Assembly: GCA_913048435.1 (NCBI GenBank)
Contig: CAJWWC010000001.1
Location: forward strand, 151,281 to 215,280
Reading direction: 5' to 3'
Origin: an uncultured Flavobacteriales bacterium
Lineage (GTDB): Bacteria > Bacteroidota > Bacteroidia > Flavobacteriales > UBA7312
Length of the DNA: 64,000 nt
The notes beneath the pieces are model-generated. The model was not told the DNA's origin. It saw only the letters and a program-made list of their open reading frames with translations, and did not search any database. Positions 1 through 8,490 of this stretch are shown one piece after another. The position numbers and the translations under genes are program-made. Every line of letters begins with the position of its first letter. Within the stretch, counting starts at the first letter, position 1.

Positions 1-1040
1 TTAATCTGTTGCTCATCTTCTTTTTTACAGATAAGTAGGGTGTTTTTATTGTCGATAATAATATAGTTTTCTAAACCTTGAACAACAACTACTTTATCAT
101 TAGGCGCATTGATAATGTTATTTTTAGAATCATAAATCATAATATTTTCGCCAATAATTCCATTTTGACTTTCGTCTAGTTTTAAATGACTATATAATGA
201 GCCCCAAGTTCCTAAATCACTCCAACCAAAGTCAGAAGGGTAAACAAATACATTATCAGCTTTCTCCATTAAGCCGTAATCAATTGAGATGTTTTTACAC
301 CCAGGGAAAATACGATTAATGAACTCTTCTTCTTTTTCCGTATTGTAATAATCGTTACCATCTTCAAATCTATCGTATAAATCTCTTAAGTGTTTTCTTA
401 GCCCAAGAGTAATAGCTTTGGCACTCCAAACAAATATTCCAGAATTCCATAAAAAGTCACCGCTCTCTAAAAATTTTTGTGCTAGTTCTAGATCAGGTTT
501 TTCTGTAAATGTTTTAACACTATGTATGTTATTATGCTGTTTAGAATTTTCTTCGTTAAATTGAATATAGCCATATCCAGTATCTGGTCTTGAGGGTTTT
601 ATGCCTAAAGTTAAAAGCAAATTATTTTTTGAACATACTTCAAAACACTCAGTAATAATTTTTGTGAATTCCTCTTCATTACTAATCAAATGATCTGAAG
701 GCGCTACAATGATATTAGCATCAGAGTTCTTTTGATTAATTTTGAAAGATGCGTAGGCAATACATGGAGCAGTATTTCTCATCGATGGCTCACATAAAAT
801 ATTGTCTTCCAATACATCGCTGAGTTGTTCTAAACATAAATCCTTGTATTTTGCATTAGTAACTATAAGGATGTTTTCTACAGGGCAAGACTTCGCTAAT
901 CGTCTAAAAGTTTGTTGTATTAGTGTCTCACCTGTTCCTAGTATATCTAAAAACTGTTTTGGAAATGTATTTCTACTCATTGGCCAAAATCTAGAGCCAA
1001 TTCCACCAGCCATTATAACGCCGTAGTTATTAGTGTTCAT
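1..1040 (-). CDS. manC: Mannose-1-phosphate guanylyltransferase, cut by the left window edge
   Basis: This frame is absent from the ORF track because it has no stop inside the window. Reading the minus strand from the ATG at 1040 gives about 346 codons. The N-terminus carries the sugar-nucleotidyltransferase signature AGGIGSRFWPMSR, followed by VAPSDHLI, FTEKPD and a late GWSDLGTWGSLY segment, all typical of GDP-mannose pyrophosphorylases. The enzyme converts mannose-1-P and GTP to GDP-mannose in the cytoplasm. Family members of this type are about 355-360 residues, so only a few C-terminal codons should be missing. It lies 31 bp downstream of the SprT-like gene on the same strand. Its product would feed gmd and fcl, which lie in the polysaccharide locus far to the right. 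Confidence 0.93.
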   Translation of the reverse strand, partial: MNTNNYGVIMAGGIGSRFWPMSRNTFPKQFLDILGTGETLIQQTFRRLAKSCPVENILIVTNAKYKDLCLEQLSDVLEDNILCEPSMRNTAPCIAYASFKINQKNSDANIIVAPSDHLISNEEEFTKIITECFEVCSKNNLLLTLGIKPSRPDTGYGYIQFNEENSKQHNNIHSVKTFTEKPDLELAQKFLESGDFLWNSGIFVWSAKAITLGLRKHLRDLYDRFEDGNDYYNTEKEEEFINRIFPGCKNISIDYGLMEKADNVFVYPSDFGWSDLGTWGSLYSHLKLDESQNGIIGENIMIYDSKNNIINAPNDKVVVVQGLENYIIIDNKNTLLICKKEDEQQI

Positions 1041-1071
1041 TTTATGTTTGTTATTCTCCAAAAATACAAAA

Positions 1072-1653
1072 TCAAATTTGCACTTCTGCTAATGGGTTAA
1101 AAAGATAAATTCTATTGTTATTCAAGGACTTGCACTGAAAACGTGTTCTAATTTTCTTGTTCTTTATATACTTTTTTCCATTGGGAGTTGAAAAAATACT
1201 GCCAAACGGAATGTCAGAAATGGTAAGCGTTGGGTTTTCATCATATTTTCTTAGTGTTTTTACAAGATTATAATCTGAATTACTAGAGGCCATAGGATTC
1301 TTCAAGTGAATTAACAAGCATTGCTGTATATCATCGGGAAAAATATAGATTATTCTTAATAATAAAAATTTAAAAGTTTTTTTCCATTCTTTTCCATGCG
1401 GTTTGACTTTATTTTTATACTTATCCCATGTGATCATGTGCGCTATTTCGTGAGTAAGCGTAATTAAAAATGAGTATTTATTTAAATTATTATTAATACT
1501 TATAGTATGAGTATTTGATTTAAATGGACTCCTATAATCTCCATTTTTTGACTCTCTAGCGCTTTTAATAACTATTTTACAATTATAATTTGAAAGCCAC
1601 CCTTTTATTATAGAATAAGCATTATTTGGGATGAACGACTTATAATCTTCCAT
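1072..1653 (-). CDS. SprT-like zinc metalloprotease-family protein
   Basis: The 193-residue protein has the zinc-binding HEIAH motif at residues 68-72 and a third conserved histidine in PHGKEW near residue 86. This is the arrangement of the SprT-like domain. A basic C-terminal part with scattered cysteine follows. Bacterial members are poorly characterised; eukaryotic Spartan relatives cleave DNA-protein crosslinks. No signal peptide is visible, so it should be cytoplasmic. It sits between the metal exporter (29 bp upstream) and manC (31 bp downstream) on the same strand, so cotranscription is likely. The family call is firm, the substrate unknown. Confidence 0.8.
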   Translation of the reverse strand: MEDYKSFIPNNAYSIIKGWLSNYNCKIVIKSARESKNGDYRSPFKSNTHTISINNNLNKYSFLITLTHEIAHMITWDKYKNKVKPHGKEWKKTFKFLLLRIIYIFPDDIQQCLLIHLKNPMASSNSDYNLVKTLRKYDENPTLTISDIPFGSIFSTPNGKKYIKNKKIRTRFQCKSLNNNRIYLFNPLAEVQI

Positions 1654-1682
1654 TTTAAAGTGTTTAATTATATTTAGTTTGA

Positions 1683-2789
1683 CTATAGACCAAAAATAAA
1701 CGCTGTGTAACCTGTAATTATAGCTATTAAAAAGCCTGAAACAGATATAATTAATCCATCTTTTTTATTTTCTGCAATTAATGGAAATATTCCATCACCA
1801 CTAGTAGCTATTGCGGCAGCTATTAATGCTTCTATAGGGAAACCAGGGGTTGTAATATATGCAACTGCAACTGCAATCATGCCCCCACATCCTGGGATTG
1901 CTCCAATAAAAGCTGATATTAAGATGATAATATAAGCTGAAGAAGACATCCATTCATTAAAGGTTTGAGCTCCAACAAGTATATCAATTACAAAGTTGGT
2001 AATCAATAAAGCTATAAAAACGTACGAAACAACTAATGCAACATCCATTATAGCATGATATAAAGTTGATTTTAGATCATCGTCCTCACAAAAACAATCT
2101 CCTTTATGATAATATCTCTTTATTAAATAATATATAATACATGTAATGCTTAGAAATATTGAGACCCAATATGTTAAATTTGAAATTATATCAAAACTTC
2201 CTCCCCACAATGCAATAATTGAGCCTGGAGCTAAAAAAATTGACATCAACACAATACTATAGAAACCAACTTTATCAATTAAAACACTCAAATGATTGTT
2301 TTTTTTAGTTTCAATTGTATTATTATACGTATGAAATCTATGTTGTTGTTCGTATTTTGGGCTAATATCAAAATTATCACAAATAAAACCAGCAACAAAT
2401 CCAACAATTAATCCAATCAAAGTAATTGTAATGTATGCTGTTATATTGCCTTTAATATCAGCTGCCTCACTTGAAGCTCCTAATAAAACAAAAGACCCTT
2501 CGCCTAACGTACTAATAAATGAGGCGAACAAACCTCCAAATGATATTTTTTTATTTTTGTAGAGAGATGCCACTACTATTGTTGCTCCGCAACCAGGAAT
2601 AGCTCCTAATAAAGAACCTATTGCCGAGAATGTCCATTTGTTGTATATTGGTTTTAACTTTTCTTTAAGCTTTTTTTTAGTTATAAAACTAATTAAAGCG
2701 AAACCAACAATTGATATGGAAACGTAGCCCCCAATACCACCAGAAGCATCAAGATTTTCTAGTATAAATGACCAAATTTCAAAGTCCAT
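1683..2789 (-). CDS. Putative 10-TM metal exporter (ArsP_2 / 'putative manganese transporter' family)
   Basis: A 368-residue polytopic membrane protein. The motif GAIPGCG occurs twice, near residues 62-68 and 296-302. Each copy is followed by a helix and a glycine/acid-rich segment (STLGEGS and ATSGDGI), so the protein is an internal duplication of two halves. This matches the family annotated as a putative 10-TM heavy-metal exporter or manganese transporter. A hydrophilic loop in the middle carries His, Cys and Asp residues (YHKGDCFCEDDD) that could bind metal. A 41-residue lipoprotein gene lies 27 bp upstream on the same strand. The transported ion cannot be told from sequence. Confidence 0.7.
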   Translation of the reverse strand: MDFEIWSFILENLDASGGIGGYVSISIVGFALISFITKKKLKEKLKPIYNKWTFSAIGSLLGAIPGCGATIVVASLYKNKKISFGGLFASFISTLGEGSFVLLGASSEAADIKGNITAYITITLIGLIVGFVAGFICDNFDISPKYEQQHRFHTYNNTIETKKNNHLSVLIDKVGFYSIVLMSIFLAPGSIIALWGGSFDIISNLTYWVSIFLSITCIIYYLIKRYYHKGDCFCEDDDLKSTLYHAIMDVALVVSYVFIALLITNFVIDILVGAQTFNEWMSSSAYIIILISAFIGAIPGCGGMIAVAVAYITTPGFPIEALIAAAIATSGDGIFPLIAENKKDGLIISVSGFLIAIITGYTAFIFGL

Positions 2790-2816
2790 TTAATTTTTAT
2801 GATTATTAAACTAATT

Positions 2817-2942
2817 TTATAATTTTTTCGATGTTGAAAATGATGGACAATTACAGTCTTCTTTCAATATACTACACGAGCTAAAACTAAACACAAGCAA
2901 AATGATAAAAAATAAAACTAATATTTGATTTTTATATTGCAT
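2817..2942 (-). CDS. Small lipoprotein, 41 aa, missed by the ORF track
   Basis: Translating the minus strand from the ATG at 2942 gives a 41-residue protein: a short lysine-bearing N-terminus, a hydrophobic helix, and the lipobox-like FSFSSC with Cys23 as the likely lipidated residue. The mature part would be only 19 residues and contains DCNCPSF. It ends 27 bp before the metal exporter on the same strand. A TAnnTTTG-type box (2959-2966) lies 16 bp upstream of the start. The signal peptide, promoter and operon position support a real gene. The function is unknown; a role at the periplasm or membrane linked to the exporter is inference. Confidence 0.6.
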   Translation of the reverse strand: MQYKNQILVLFFIILLVFSFSSCSILKEDCNCPSFSTSKKL

Positions 2943-2958
2943 TGTTATCTGATGCCGT

Positions 2959-2966
2959 CAAAAATA
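2959..2966 (-). promoter_or_regulatory. -7 promoter box of the small lipoprotein/metal exporter unit
   Basis: On the minus strand this reads TATTTTTG, a match to the Bacteroidota -7 consensus TAnnTTTG, 16 bp before the lipoprotein ATG. I find no TTG at the expected -33 distance. It is divergent from the mlaE box at 3002. Confidence 0.35.
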
Positions 2967-3001
2967 CTAATATGCTTTTAAGTAAGCCACATAAATATTA
3001 T

Positions 3002-3009
3002 TATTTTTG
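3002..3009 (+). promoter_or_regulatory. -7 promoter box of mlaE-mlaF
   Basis: TATTTTTG matches TAnnTTTG and ends 7 bp before the mlaE ATG, so the transcript would have almost no leader. No clear -33 TTG is visible. Confidence 0.4.
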
Positions 3010-3016
3010 AAGTTAA

Positions 3017-3760
3017 ATGATGGATAGCGTAAAAACTTTTGGTTTGTATCTCAATATGTTGGGAAACGTTTTTAGTCGACCTGAAAATAAAAAGGTTTAT
3101 TTAAAGCGAATTGTAGATGAAATTATCAAACTTGGGATTAATTCATTAACGATTGTTTCCATTATTTCGTTGTTTATGGGTGCCGTCGTAACTATACAAA
3201 CAGGTTTGCAGTTAAGTAATCCTTTTATTCCTAAATATTTAATAGGATATGCTACACGAGAGTCACTCATTTTAGAATTTTCTCCTACTATGATTGCTCT
3301 TATTTTAGCTGGTAAGGTAGGTTCTAGTATTGCATCTGAAATTGGAACAATGAGGGTCTCAGAACAAATTGATGCTTTAGAAATTATGGGTATAAACTCT
3401 GCAGCTTTTATCATACAGCCGAAAATTATTGCATCTATATTATTTTTCCCTTTTCTTGTTACTATTAGTATGGGAATAGGCATGTTTGGTGGATTTTTAG
3501 CCGCAACCCTTGGAGGTATAATCAGTAAGCCAGAATTTTTACAAGGACTCATATATTGGTTTGAACCTTTTTATATTTTTTATGCTCTGGTAAAAACAGT
3601 TTTTTTTGCGTTTGCTATTTCATCTATTTCATCTTTTTTTGGATACTATACAAAAGGAGGCGCCTTGGCTGTCGGAAAATCTAGCACCAAATCTGTTGTT
3701 TACAGTTGTATAATTATTCTAATTATAAATTTTATACTTACACAATTAATGTTGGCATGA
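3017..3760 (+). CDS. mlaE: MlaE-family lipid ABC transporter permease
   Basis: A 247-residue inner-membrane protein of the MlaE/YrbE permease family. It has about five to six hydrophobic segments and the conserved stretch around GSSIASEIGTMRVSEQIDALE (residues ~95-115), the region that contacts the ATPase. MlaE with MlaF moves phospholipids between inner and outer membrane to keep outer-membrane asymmetry. It starts with two ATG codons in tandem; the first is used here. The mlaF ATG overlaps its stop codon (ATGA), implying translational coupling. No MCE-domain protein (MlaD) is adjacent, so the substrate-binding part must be encoded elsewhere. Confidence 0.9.
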   Translation: MMDSVKTFGLYLNMLGNVFSRPENKKVYLKRIVDEIIKLGINSLTIVSIISLFMGAVVTIQTGLQLSNPFIPKYLIGYATRESLILEFSPTMIALILAGKVGSSIASEIGTMRVSEQIDALEIMGINSAAFIIQPKIIASILFFPFLVTISMGIGMFGGFLAATLGGIISKPEFLQGLIYWFEPFYIFYALVKTVFFAFAISSISSFFGYYTKGGALAVGKSSTKSVVYSCIIILIINFILTQLMLA

Positions 3761-4503
3761 TCCAAGTAAAAAATATATTCAAGAATTTTGGTGAAAATCA
3801 AGTGTTAAATGATATTAACTTTACATTTCATGCTGGTAAGACCAATCTTGTTATAGGAGCTAGTGGTTCTGGTAAAACAACACTAATTAAATGTATGGTA
3901 GGTTTACACCAAACAGATTCTGGTAGTATATTATTTAATGAGTCATCGTTTAATGATTTAGCAAAAAAGGAAAAGAGAAAATTAAGAAAAGAAATTGGAA
4001 TGCTTTTCCAAGGAGGAGCATTGTTTGATTATTTGACGGTTGAAGAAAATATAGCTTTTCCTATTACTATGTTTACAAACATGCATGACGAAGAAAAAAG
4101 AGAAAGAGTTAATTTTTGTTTACAAAGAGTTAATCTAACAAATGTTAATAAGTTATTTCCCTCTGAATTAAGTGGTGGTATGATGAAACGTGTAGCTATT
4201 GCCAGAGCTATTTCTATGAAACCGAAATATTTATTTTGTGATGAGCCCAATTCAGGATTAGATCCTCAAACCTCAATTATTATAGATAATCTTATCCAAG
4301 AAATTACTGAAGAGTATAATATTACAACAATAGTCAATACTCATGATATGAATTCAGTTATGGAAATAGGGCAGAACATTGCTTTTATTGATAAAGGAAG
4401 ACTAGCTTGGAGTGGAGATAAAGAGTCTATTTTGCACTCAAATTTAAAAGAGTTAAATGATTTTGTATTTGCTTCTAAACTCTTTAAAAAACTAAAAATT
4501 TAA
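3757..4503 (+). CDS. mlaF: MlaF-type ABC transporter ATPase
   Basis: The ATPase partner of the MlaE permease, 248 residues from the corrected start. The ORF track begins at 3706, but those first 17 residues lie inside mlaE in another frame. The ATG at 3757 overlaps the mlaE stop as ATGA and gives the normal MIQVKNIFKNFG beginning. Walker A is GASGSGKT (34-41), the signature is LSGGMMKR, and Walker B is YLFCDEP followed by NSGLDP. The D-loop and H-loop (VNTHDM) are intact. A strong hairpin directly follows the stop codon, so the two-gene unit ends here. Confidence 0.93.
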   Translation: MIQVKNIFKNFGENQVLNDINFTFHAGKTNLVIGASGSGKTTLIKCMVGLHQTDSGSILFNESSFNDLAKKEKRKLRKEIGMLFQGGALFDYLTVEENIAFPITMFTNMHDEEKRERVNFCLQRVNLTNVNKLFPSELSGGMMKRVAIARAISMKPKYLFCDEPNSGLDPQTSIIIDNLIQEITEEYNITTIVNTHDMNSVMEIGQNIAFIDKGRLAWSGDKESILHSNLKELNDFVFASKLFKKLKI

Positions 4504-4506
4504 AAA

Positions 4507-4528
4507 AACAGCCCAATTTTGGGCTGTT
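4507..4528. terminator. Bidirectional rho-independent terminator between mlaF and the T9SS gene
   Basis: An 8-bp perfect stem (AACAGCCC / GGGCTGTT) around a 6-base loop, with an A-run on its left and a T-rich stretch on its right. It stands between two convergent genes and can serve both. Confidence 0.8.
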
Positions 4529-4545
4529 AGTAAAATTTATTTTTT

Positions 4546-6420
4546 CTAGTGAATGATAATCTTCTTAATCAATTTATTATCATTTATTTTATTTAGACTA
4601 ATAAAATAAACTCCTTTTTCAAAATTCTTTAAGCTGATATTTTTATTCACTGAGCCATAAATATTAATATCTTCTGACAAAACTTTTCTTCCCATCATAT
4701 CTGTAATTCTTAATTGACCATATACTGTTTCATTGGTAAATATTTGAATATTAAATTCTCCTTTTGATGGATTCGGATAAACTGATAAACTTATCTTTTT
4801 ACTGTATTCATTGGTACTTACATTTACACCCACTACATTAGGGTCAAAATTTAATCTTACACATGGAGCAAAGGTTGTATATAGCCAAGCACCTGGATCC
4901 ACTCCTTCTTGAATACCATCAATATCTTGAACTAAACTTTCGCTATTGTTTGGATTATTACCTGAAGTATTTATAAACACAGTGTCGACTCCGTTATAGC
5001 TGGCAAATACTGTTGGAAGAACAACTTGTCCAGCATCTAAAATAACTGGTGGATCAAATGATATATCAAACCAGTCTCCAGCAAAATCACCAAAATTTAG
5101 CATTTCTGTTTCTACCAGAAAACTAATTTCGCCGCTTTGTGTGTCAACCGTATTAAGTCGTATTGTTCCTTGCGCATTTGGGGTGGTTCTTTCATCCAAT
5201 CGAACTTTTACACTGTACAATGTACTTGTTGAATAAATATCATACACGTTTCCATATTGTCTTGATCCATCACCATTTATTGCATATCTTCCAAAATTGG
5301 TAACATTATCTCCATTATCTCTGGCATAGATATGGTCAGAAACACTAAAAGTTCGCCTTAGGGTATCTGTAATGACATAATCGTTATCGTCTTTTCCAAT
5401 TATGTTTGCTGTGTAGGTACCAATTTCTGTTGGCGAAAATCCATCATTAACAAATAAGCTGTCTTTATCACTTGAAATTAGTGAAAGACCAATACTTTGA
5501 GCATTAAAATTCTCAGATGGTATTTCAGCATGTATTCTCATACTGTCAATGGTGTTGAAACCCACATTTTCAATGTAACCCCCATAAAAACACTCTGTGG
5601 CAGAGATTTGTTCTAATGGCATAATTCTGTATGATGTGCCTCCAAAATATGCGCTTGGAACATTATTAAAGCTATTAAGAATATTTGATGCGTATGGTTG
5701 AGTTTTGATAATTTTTACATCATCAATCATCCAATAATAGTGAGAAGCAGTATTTTCACCCACTGCCCAATCAAAACGAATTTGAACACTATCTTGTAGC
5801 GCAGCTATTTCAGTTATTATCACTTCAAAGTTTACGGTTCCTGATAAAACATTTACAGTGCCTATTTCATTAACTTGAAAACTTGTTGCAGATTCCCAAC
5901 CAGAACCATTATTAATACTTACTACCAGTTCATGCGAACTAAAACAACACCATCTGTAAGCATGTTCAAAGCTTAATGTTACATTAGAATCATTTGATAA
6001 ATCAATATAGGGTGATGTTAGTTGGCCTTTTTTTTCAGTATAAGCAGACACAGGTAAACCTGCGTTAGATCCATCAGCATCAAAAATCATCCAACCATTT
6101 GAAGCAGATTCAGATTCCAGTAAATAAGGTATTTCACCTGCATAGTCTCCATTAGAGCCGTCAAAATCTTGTGACCAAATATTACCATCGTCTCCACTTG
6201 TAGTCCATGCTGGATTAAGAGAGGAGTTATTACCGTCAAGGCCTTCTCTAAAGTCCTCATACCATATGATATCAGCACTATCTAAGTTAGAAATTTCAAG
6301 GGACCGTATTTGATCATAAGTAGAGTTGTTGTTAGCAGTGCTCAGTATCGATTTAAAAGTTTCTTGCGAAAAAGAATAGTTTACAAACAACACCCCAAAA
6401 ATTAATAAATTATATTTCAT
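4546..6420 (-). CDS. T9SS type A cargo protein with jelly-roll-like N-terminal domain
   Basis: A 624-residue exported protein. The N-terminus is a signal peptide ending near YSFSQ. Residues ~50-240 look like a MAM/concanavalin-type beta-sandwich, ending in YYWMIDDVKI. A middle beta-rich region resembles proteins that carry adhesion or structural modules. The last ~80 residues contain YPNPSKGEFN and end KLIKKIIIH, the type A sorting domain recognised by the type IX secretion system, so it should be on the cell surface or released. The next gene upstream is a full-length paralogue with the same architecture. I see no catalytic motif. Confidence 0.85.
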   Translation of the reverse strand: MKYNLLIFGVLFVNYSFSQETFKSILSTANNNSTYDQIRSLEISNLDSADIIWYEDFREGLDGNNSSLNPAWTTSGDDGNIWSQDFDGSNGDYAGEIPYLLESESASNGWMIFDADGSNAGLPVSAYTEKKGQLTSPYIDLSNDSNVTLSFEHAYRWCCFSSHELVVSINNGSGWESATSFQVNEIGTVNVLSGTVNFEVIITEIAALQDSVQIRFDWAVGENTASHYYWMIDDVKIIKTQPYASNILNSFNNVPSAYFGGTSYRIMPLEQISATECFYGGYIENVGFNTIDSMRIHAEIPSENFNAQSIGLSLISSDKDSLFVNDGFSPTEIGTYTANIIGKDDNDYVITDTLRRTFSVSDHIYARDNGDNVTNFGRYAINGDGSRQYGNVYDIYSTSTLYSVKVRLDERTTPNAQGTIRLNTVDTQSGEISFLVETEMLNFGDFAGDWFDISFDPPVILDAGQVVLPTVFASYNGVDTVFINTSGNNPNNSESLVQDIDGIQEGVDPGAWLYTTFAPCVRLNFDPNVVGVNVSTNEYSKKISLSVYPNPSKGEFNIQIFTNETVYGQLRITDMMGRKVLSEDINIYGSVNKNISLKNFEKGVYFISLNKINDNKLIKKIIIH

Positions 6421-6437
6421 GATTATATTTTTAGAAT

Positions 6438-6467
6438 AAAAAAAGCAGACATTAGCCTGCTTTTTTT
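6438..6467 (-). terminator. Rho-independent terminator of the second T9SS gene
   Basis: Perfect 11-bp stem AAAAAAAGCAG / CTGCTTTTTTT with an 8-base loop. On the minus strand it lies 17 bp past the stop of the gene ending at 6484 and ends in a T-run. It makes each T9SS paralogue a separate transcription unit, unless read-through occurs. Confidence 0.75.
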
Positions 6468-6483
6468 AAGATTTTTTTTAAAA

Positions 6484-8397
6484 TTACTTAATAATTATTT
6501 TGTTAATATTACTTATTCCATCACTATTTGTTAGTGACACTGTGTATATACCTGTTTTAAGTTCAGATAAATTAACTTTGTATGAAATGTTATTTTCAAT
6601 ATACATTGTGTAAACTATCTGCCCTAAAACATTCGAGATTTCTAATAACTGATTTTCAGCAGCATTTGATATTTCAAGATTAAATACACCATTATTTGGA
6701 TTAGGATAAATATTGAATTTTACCTGATTACCTTTTTCAGCTATCGAAGCCGGTGGAGCTGGTCCAGTAGCATTTGGATCAAAATTTAATCTTACCATTG
6801 GTGCTGTAGTTGTATAGTACCAATCTCCTGGATTACCATTTGGTTGAGTGCCATCGATATCCTGTAACATTGTTTCAGCCACATCTGTGTTTCCAGAAGT
6901 TCCAATTACTAATGTATCAACCCCATTATATGCAGCTGATATAGTTGCCAGAATAACATCTCCTGCAAACACTTGAACTGGTGGGTCAAACATTATATTA
7001 GTCCAACCATCAGTATACTCACCAATATTAATTTCAGGCGTTTCAGTATAAAAAGCATATGTTGTGGGATTAGCTTCTGTACCATCTCCTGGAATAACTG
7101 TATTCAATATACCTTTAACCATACAGTTTGGTGATGTAGCAGGATGAGCACGTACTTTAATTGCGTAAATCGTAGCATCGGCATATATATCGAATACATT
7201 ACCTCTTTGCTCACTACCCTCATTATTTACATATGATCCACCAGTGTAGTCGCCAGACATACCAGCGTCGTCTCTAGCGTATTCATATTCAGTAACTTCA
7301 AAAGATACTGAACTTGTTTCAGTCTGAGTTCCATTTTCATCAGCTGCGTACATTTCTGCAGTATATATTCCCGCGCTTGTAGCAGTAAAAAAATCATTGC
7401 AATATAAAGTGTCTTGATCTAATGAAATAGTGTTAACACCATCACTTTGAGTACTAAAGCCTTCATTTGTAATTGTGGCATAAACTCTTGCACTATCAAG
7501 GGTATTTAAACCCATATTTTGAATGTAACCAGCAAAATTGTAAGCTGTTGCTTCAGCTTGTGATTTTGGAACTGTAGGATATGAAGTGCCTCCAAAGTAT
7601 GTACTTGGTAAAAGATGTAAAGCTTGGTTTAACTTCAATGCAAATTCAGGTAAAGGGTTGATTACTATATCATCCACTGCGAAACCACTAGCCCAGCTGC
7701 CACCATCCGACCAAATGAATCGTATTTTAACATTAGATGATGTTGAGTCAACATATTCACTTAAGTCAAAAGCAGCTGCTTGCCATGCCTGAGTTTCAGG
7801 AAGTGGACCGCTCATGTCTTCCCAGCTTGTTCCGCTGTCAACACTAATCTCAACTGAAGCATCACCACCACCCCAGTTTTTATCATGATAAAATTCGAAC
7901 AAAAGCCACATGTTTGATTGACCTGTAAAATCAAATTCAGGTAATTCTAAAACTTCAAATGATAGATCACAATTATTATTTTCGTTCGGAGCCGTTCCAC
8001 CTGGTAAACATGAGTCATCATTTGTCATGGCAAATGTTGTATGATCGTCTAGGTAAGTCCAATATCCACCGGCACCAGCATCTTGACTATTACCAGTAAA
8101 AAAACCACTAACCTGAACTGTACTTCCTCCTAAAGGTATAAAGTAATTTTGTTCCGAGCTTGACGTTGACATGGAATCAGGTAAAGAAGGTACTGTTACA
8201 TTCTCGAAATTTTCACAATAAAACTCATCAGAACAATCAACAGCAGCTGATCTTTGTTCCATTGCAATTTTGATTACTTTAGGTAGATTATTATCGATTG
8301 ATTTTTTATTCGCCATTTTAACGTTAGTATTAACATTTTGGGCAAATGAAAAACCAACAATTATAAAAGAGGCTACAATAGAATAAATTTTTTTCAT
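6484..8397 (-). CDS. T9SS type A cargo protein, paralogue of the downstream gene
   Basis: A 637-residue exported protein with a signal peptide (ending near GFSFAQ) and a type A sorting domain (IYPNPNNGVFN, C-terminus INKIIIK). The middle half shares clear landmarks with the 4546-6420 product, for example YFGGTSY, QRGNVFDIY versus QYGNVYDIY, and VRLNFDPN just before the sorting domain. The N-terminal module again has a beta-sandwich look with Trp/Gly-rich strands. Local duplication followed by divergence is the simplest explanation. It is probably a surface or secreted adhesion or binding protein; no enzyme motif is seen. Confidence 0.85.
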   Translation of the reverse strand: MKKIYSIVASFIIVGFSFAQNVNTNVKMANKKSIDNNLPKVIKIAMEQRSAAVDCSDEFYCENFENVTVPSLPDSMSTSSSEQNYFIPLGGSTVQVSGFFTGNSQDAGAGGYWTYLDDHTTFAMTNDDSCLPGGTAPNENNNCDLSFEVLELPEFDFTGQSNMWLLFEFYHDKNWGGGDASVEISVDSGTSWEDMSGPLPETQAWQAAAFDLSEYVDSTSSNVKIRFIWSDGGSWASGFAVDDIVINPLPEFALKLNQALHLLPSTYFGGTSYPTVPKSQAEATAYNFAGYIQNMGLNTLDSARVYATITNEGFSTQSDGVNTISLDQDTLYCNDFFTATSAGIYTAEMYAADENGTQTETSSVSFEVTEYEYARDDAGMSGDYTGGSYVNNEGSEQRGNVFDIYADATIYAIKVRAHPATSPNCMVKGILNTVIPGDGTEANPTTYAFYTETPEINIGEYTDGWTNIMFDPPVQVFAGDVILATISAAYNGVDTLVIGTSGNTDVAETMLQDIDGTQPNGNPGDWYYTTTAPMVRLNFDPNATGPAPPASIAEKGNQVKFNIYPNPNNGVFNLEISNAAENQLLEISNVLGQIVYTMYIENNISYKVNLSELKTGIYTVSLTNSDGISNINKIIIK

Positions 8398-8490
8398 AGT
8401 TAAATAGTTAAGAAATTATCAGTTATGTGTCCACGAATTTACGGTATTTTTTAATAAATCCTACAATGGTCAACAAGTATTTGTGTTATT

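Noticed and set aside
3097-3552. A 151-codon minus-strand ORF inside mlaE
   Set aside because: It is a shadow of the real gene; it has no family features and lies fully within conserved coding sequence.
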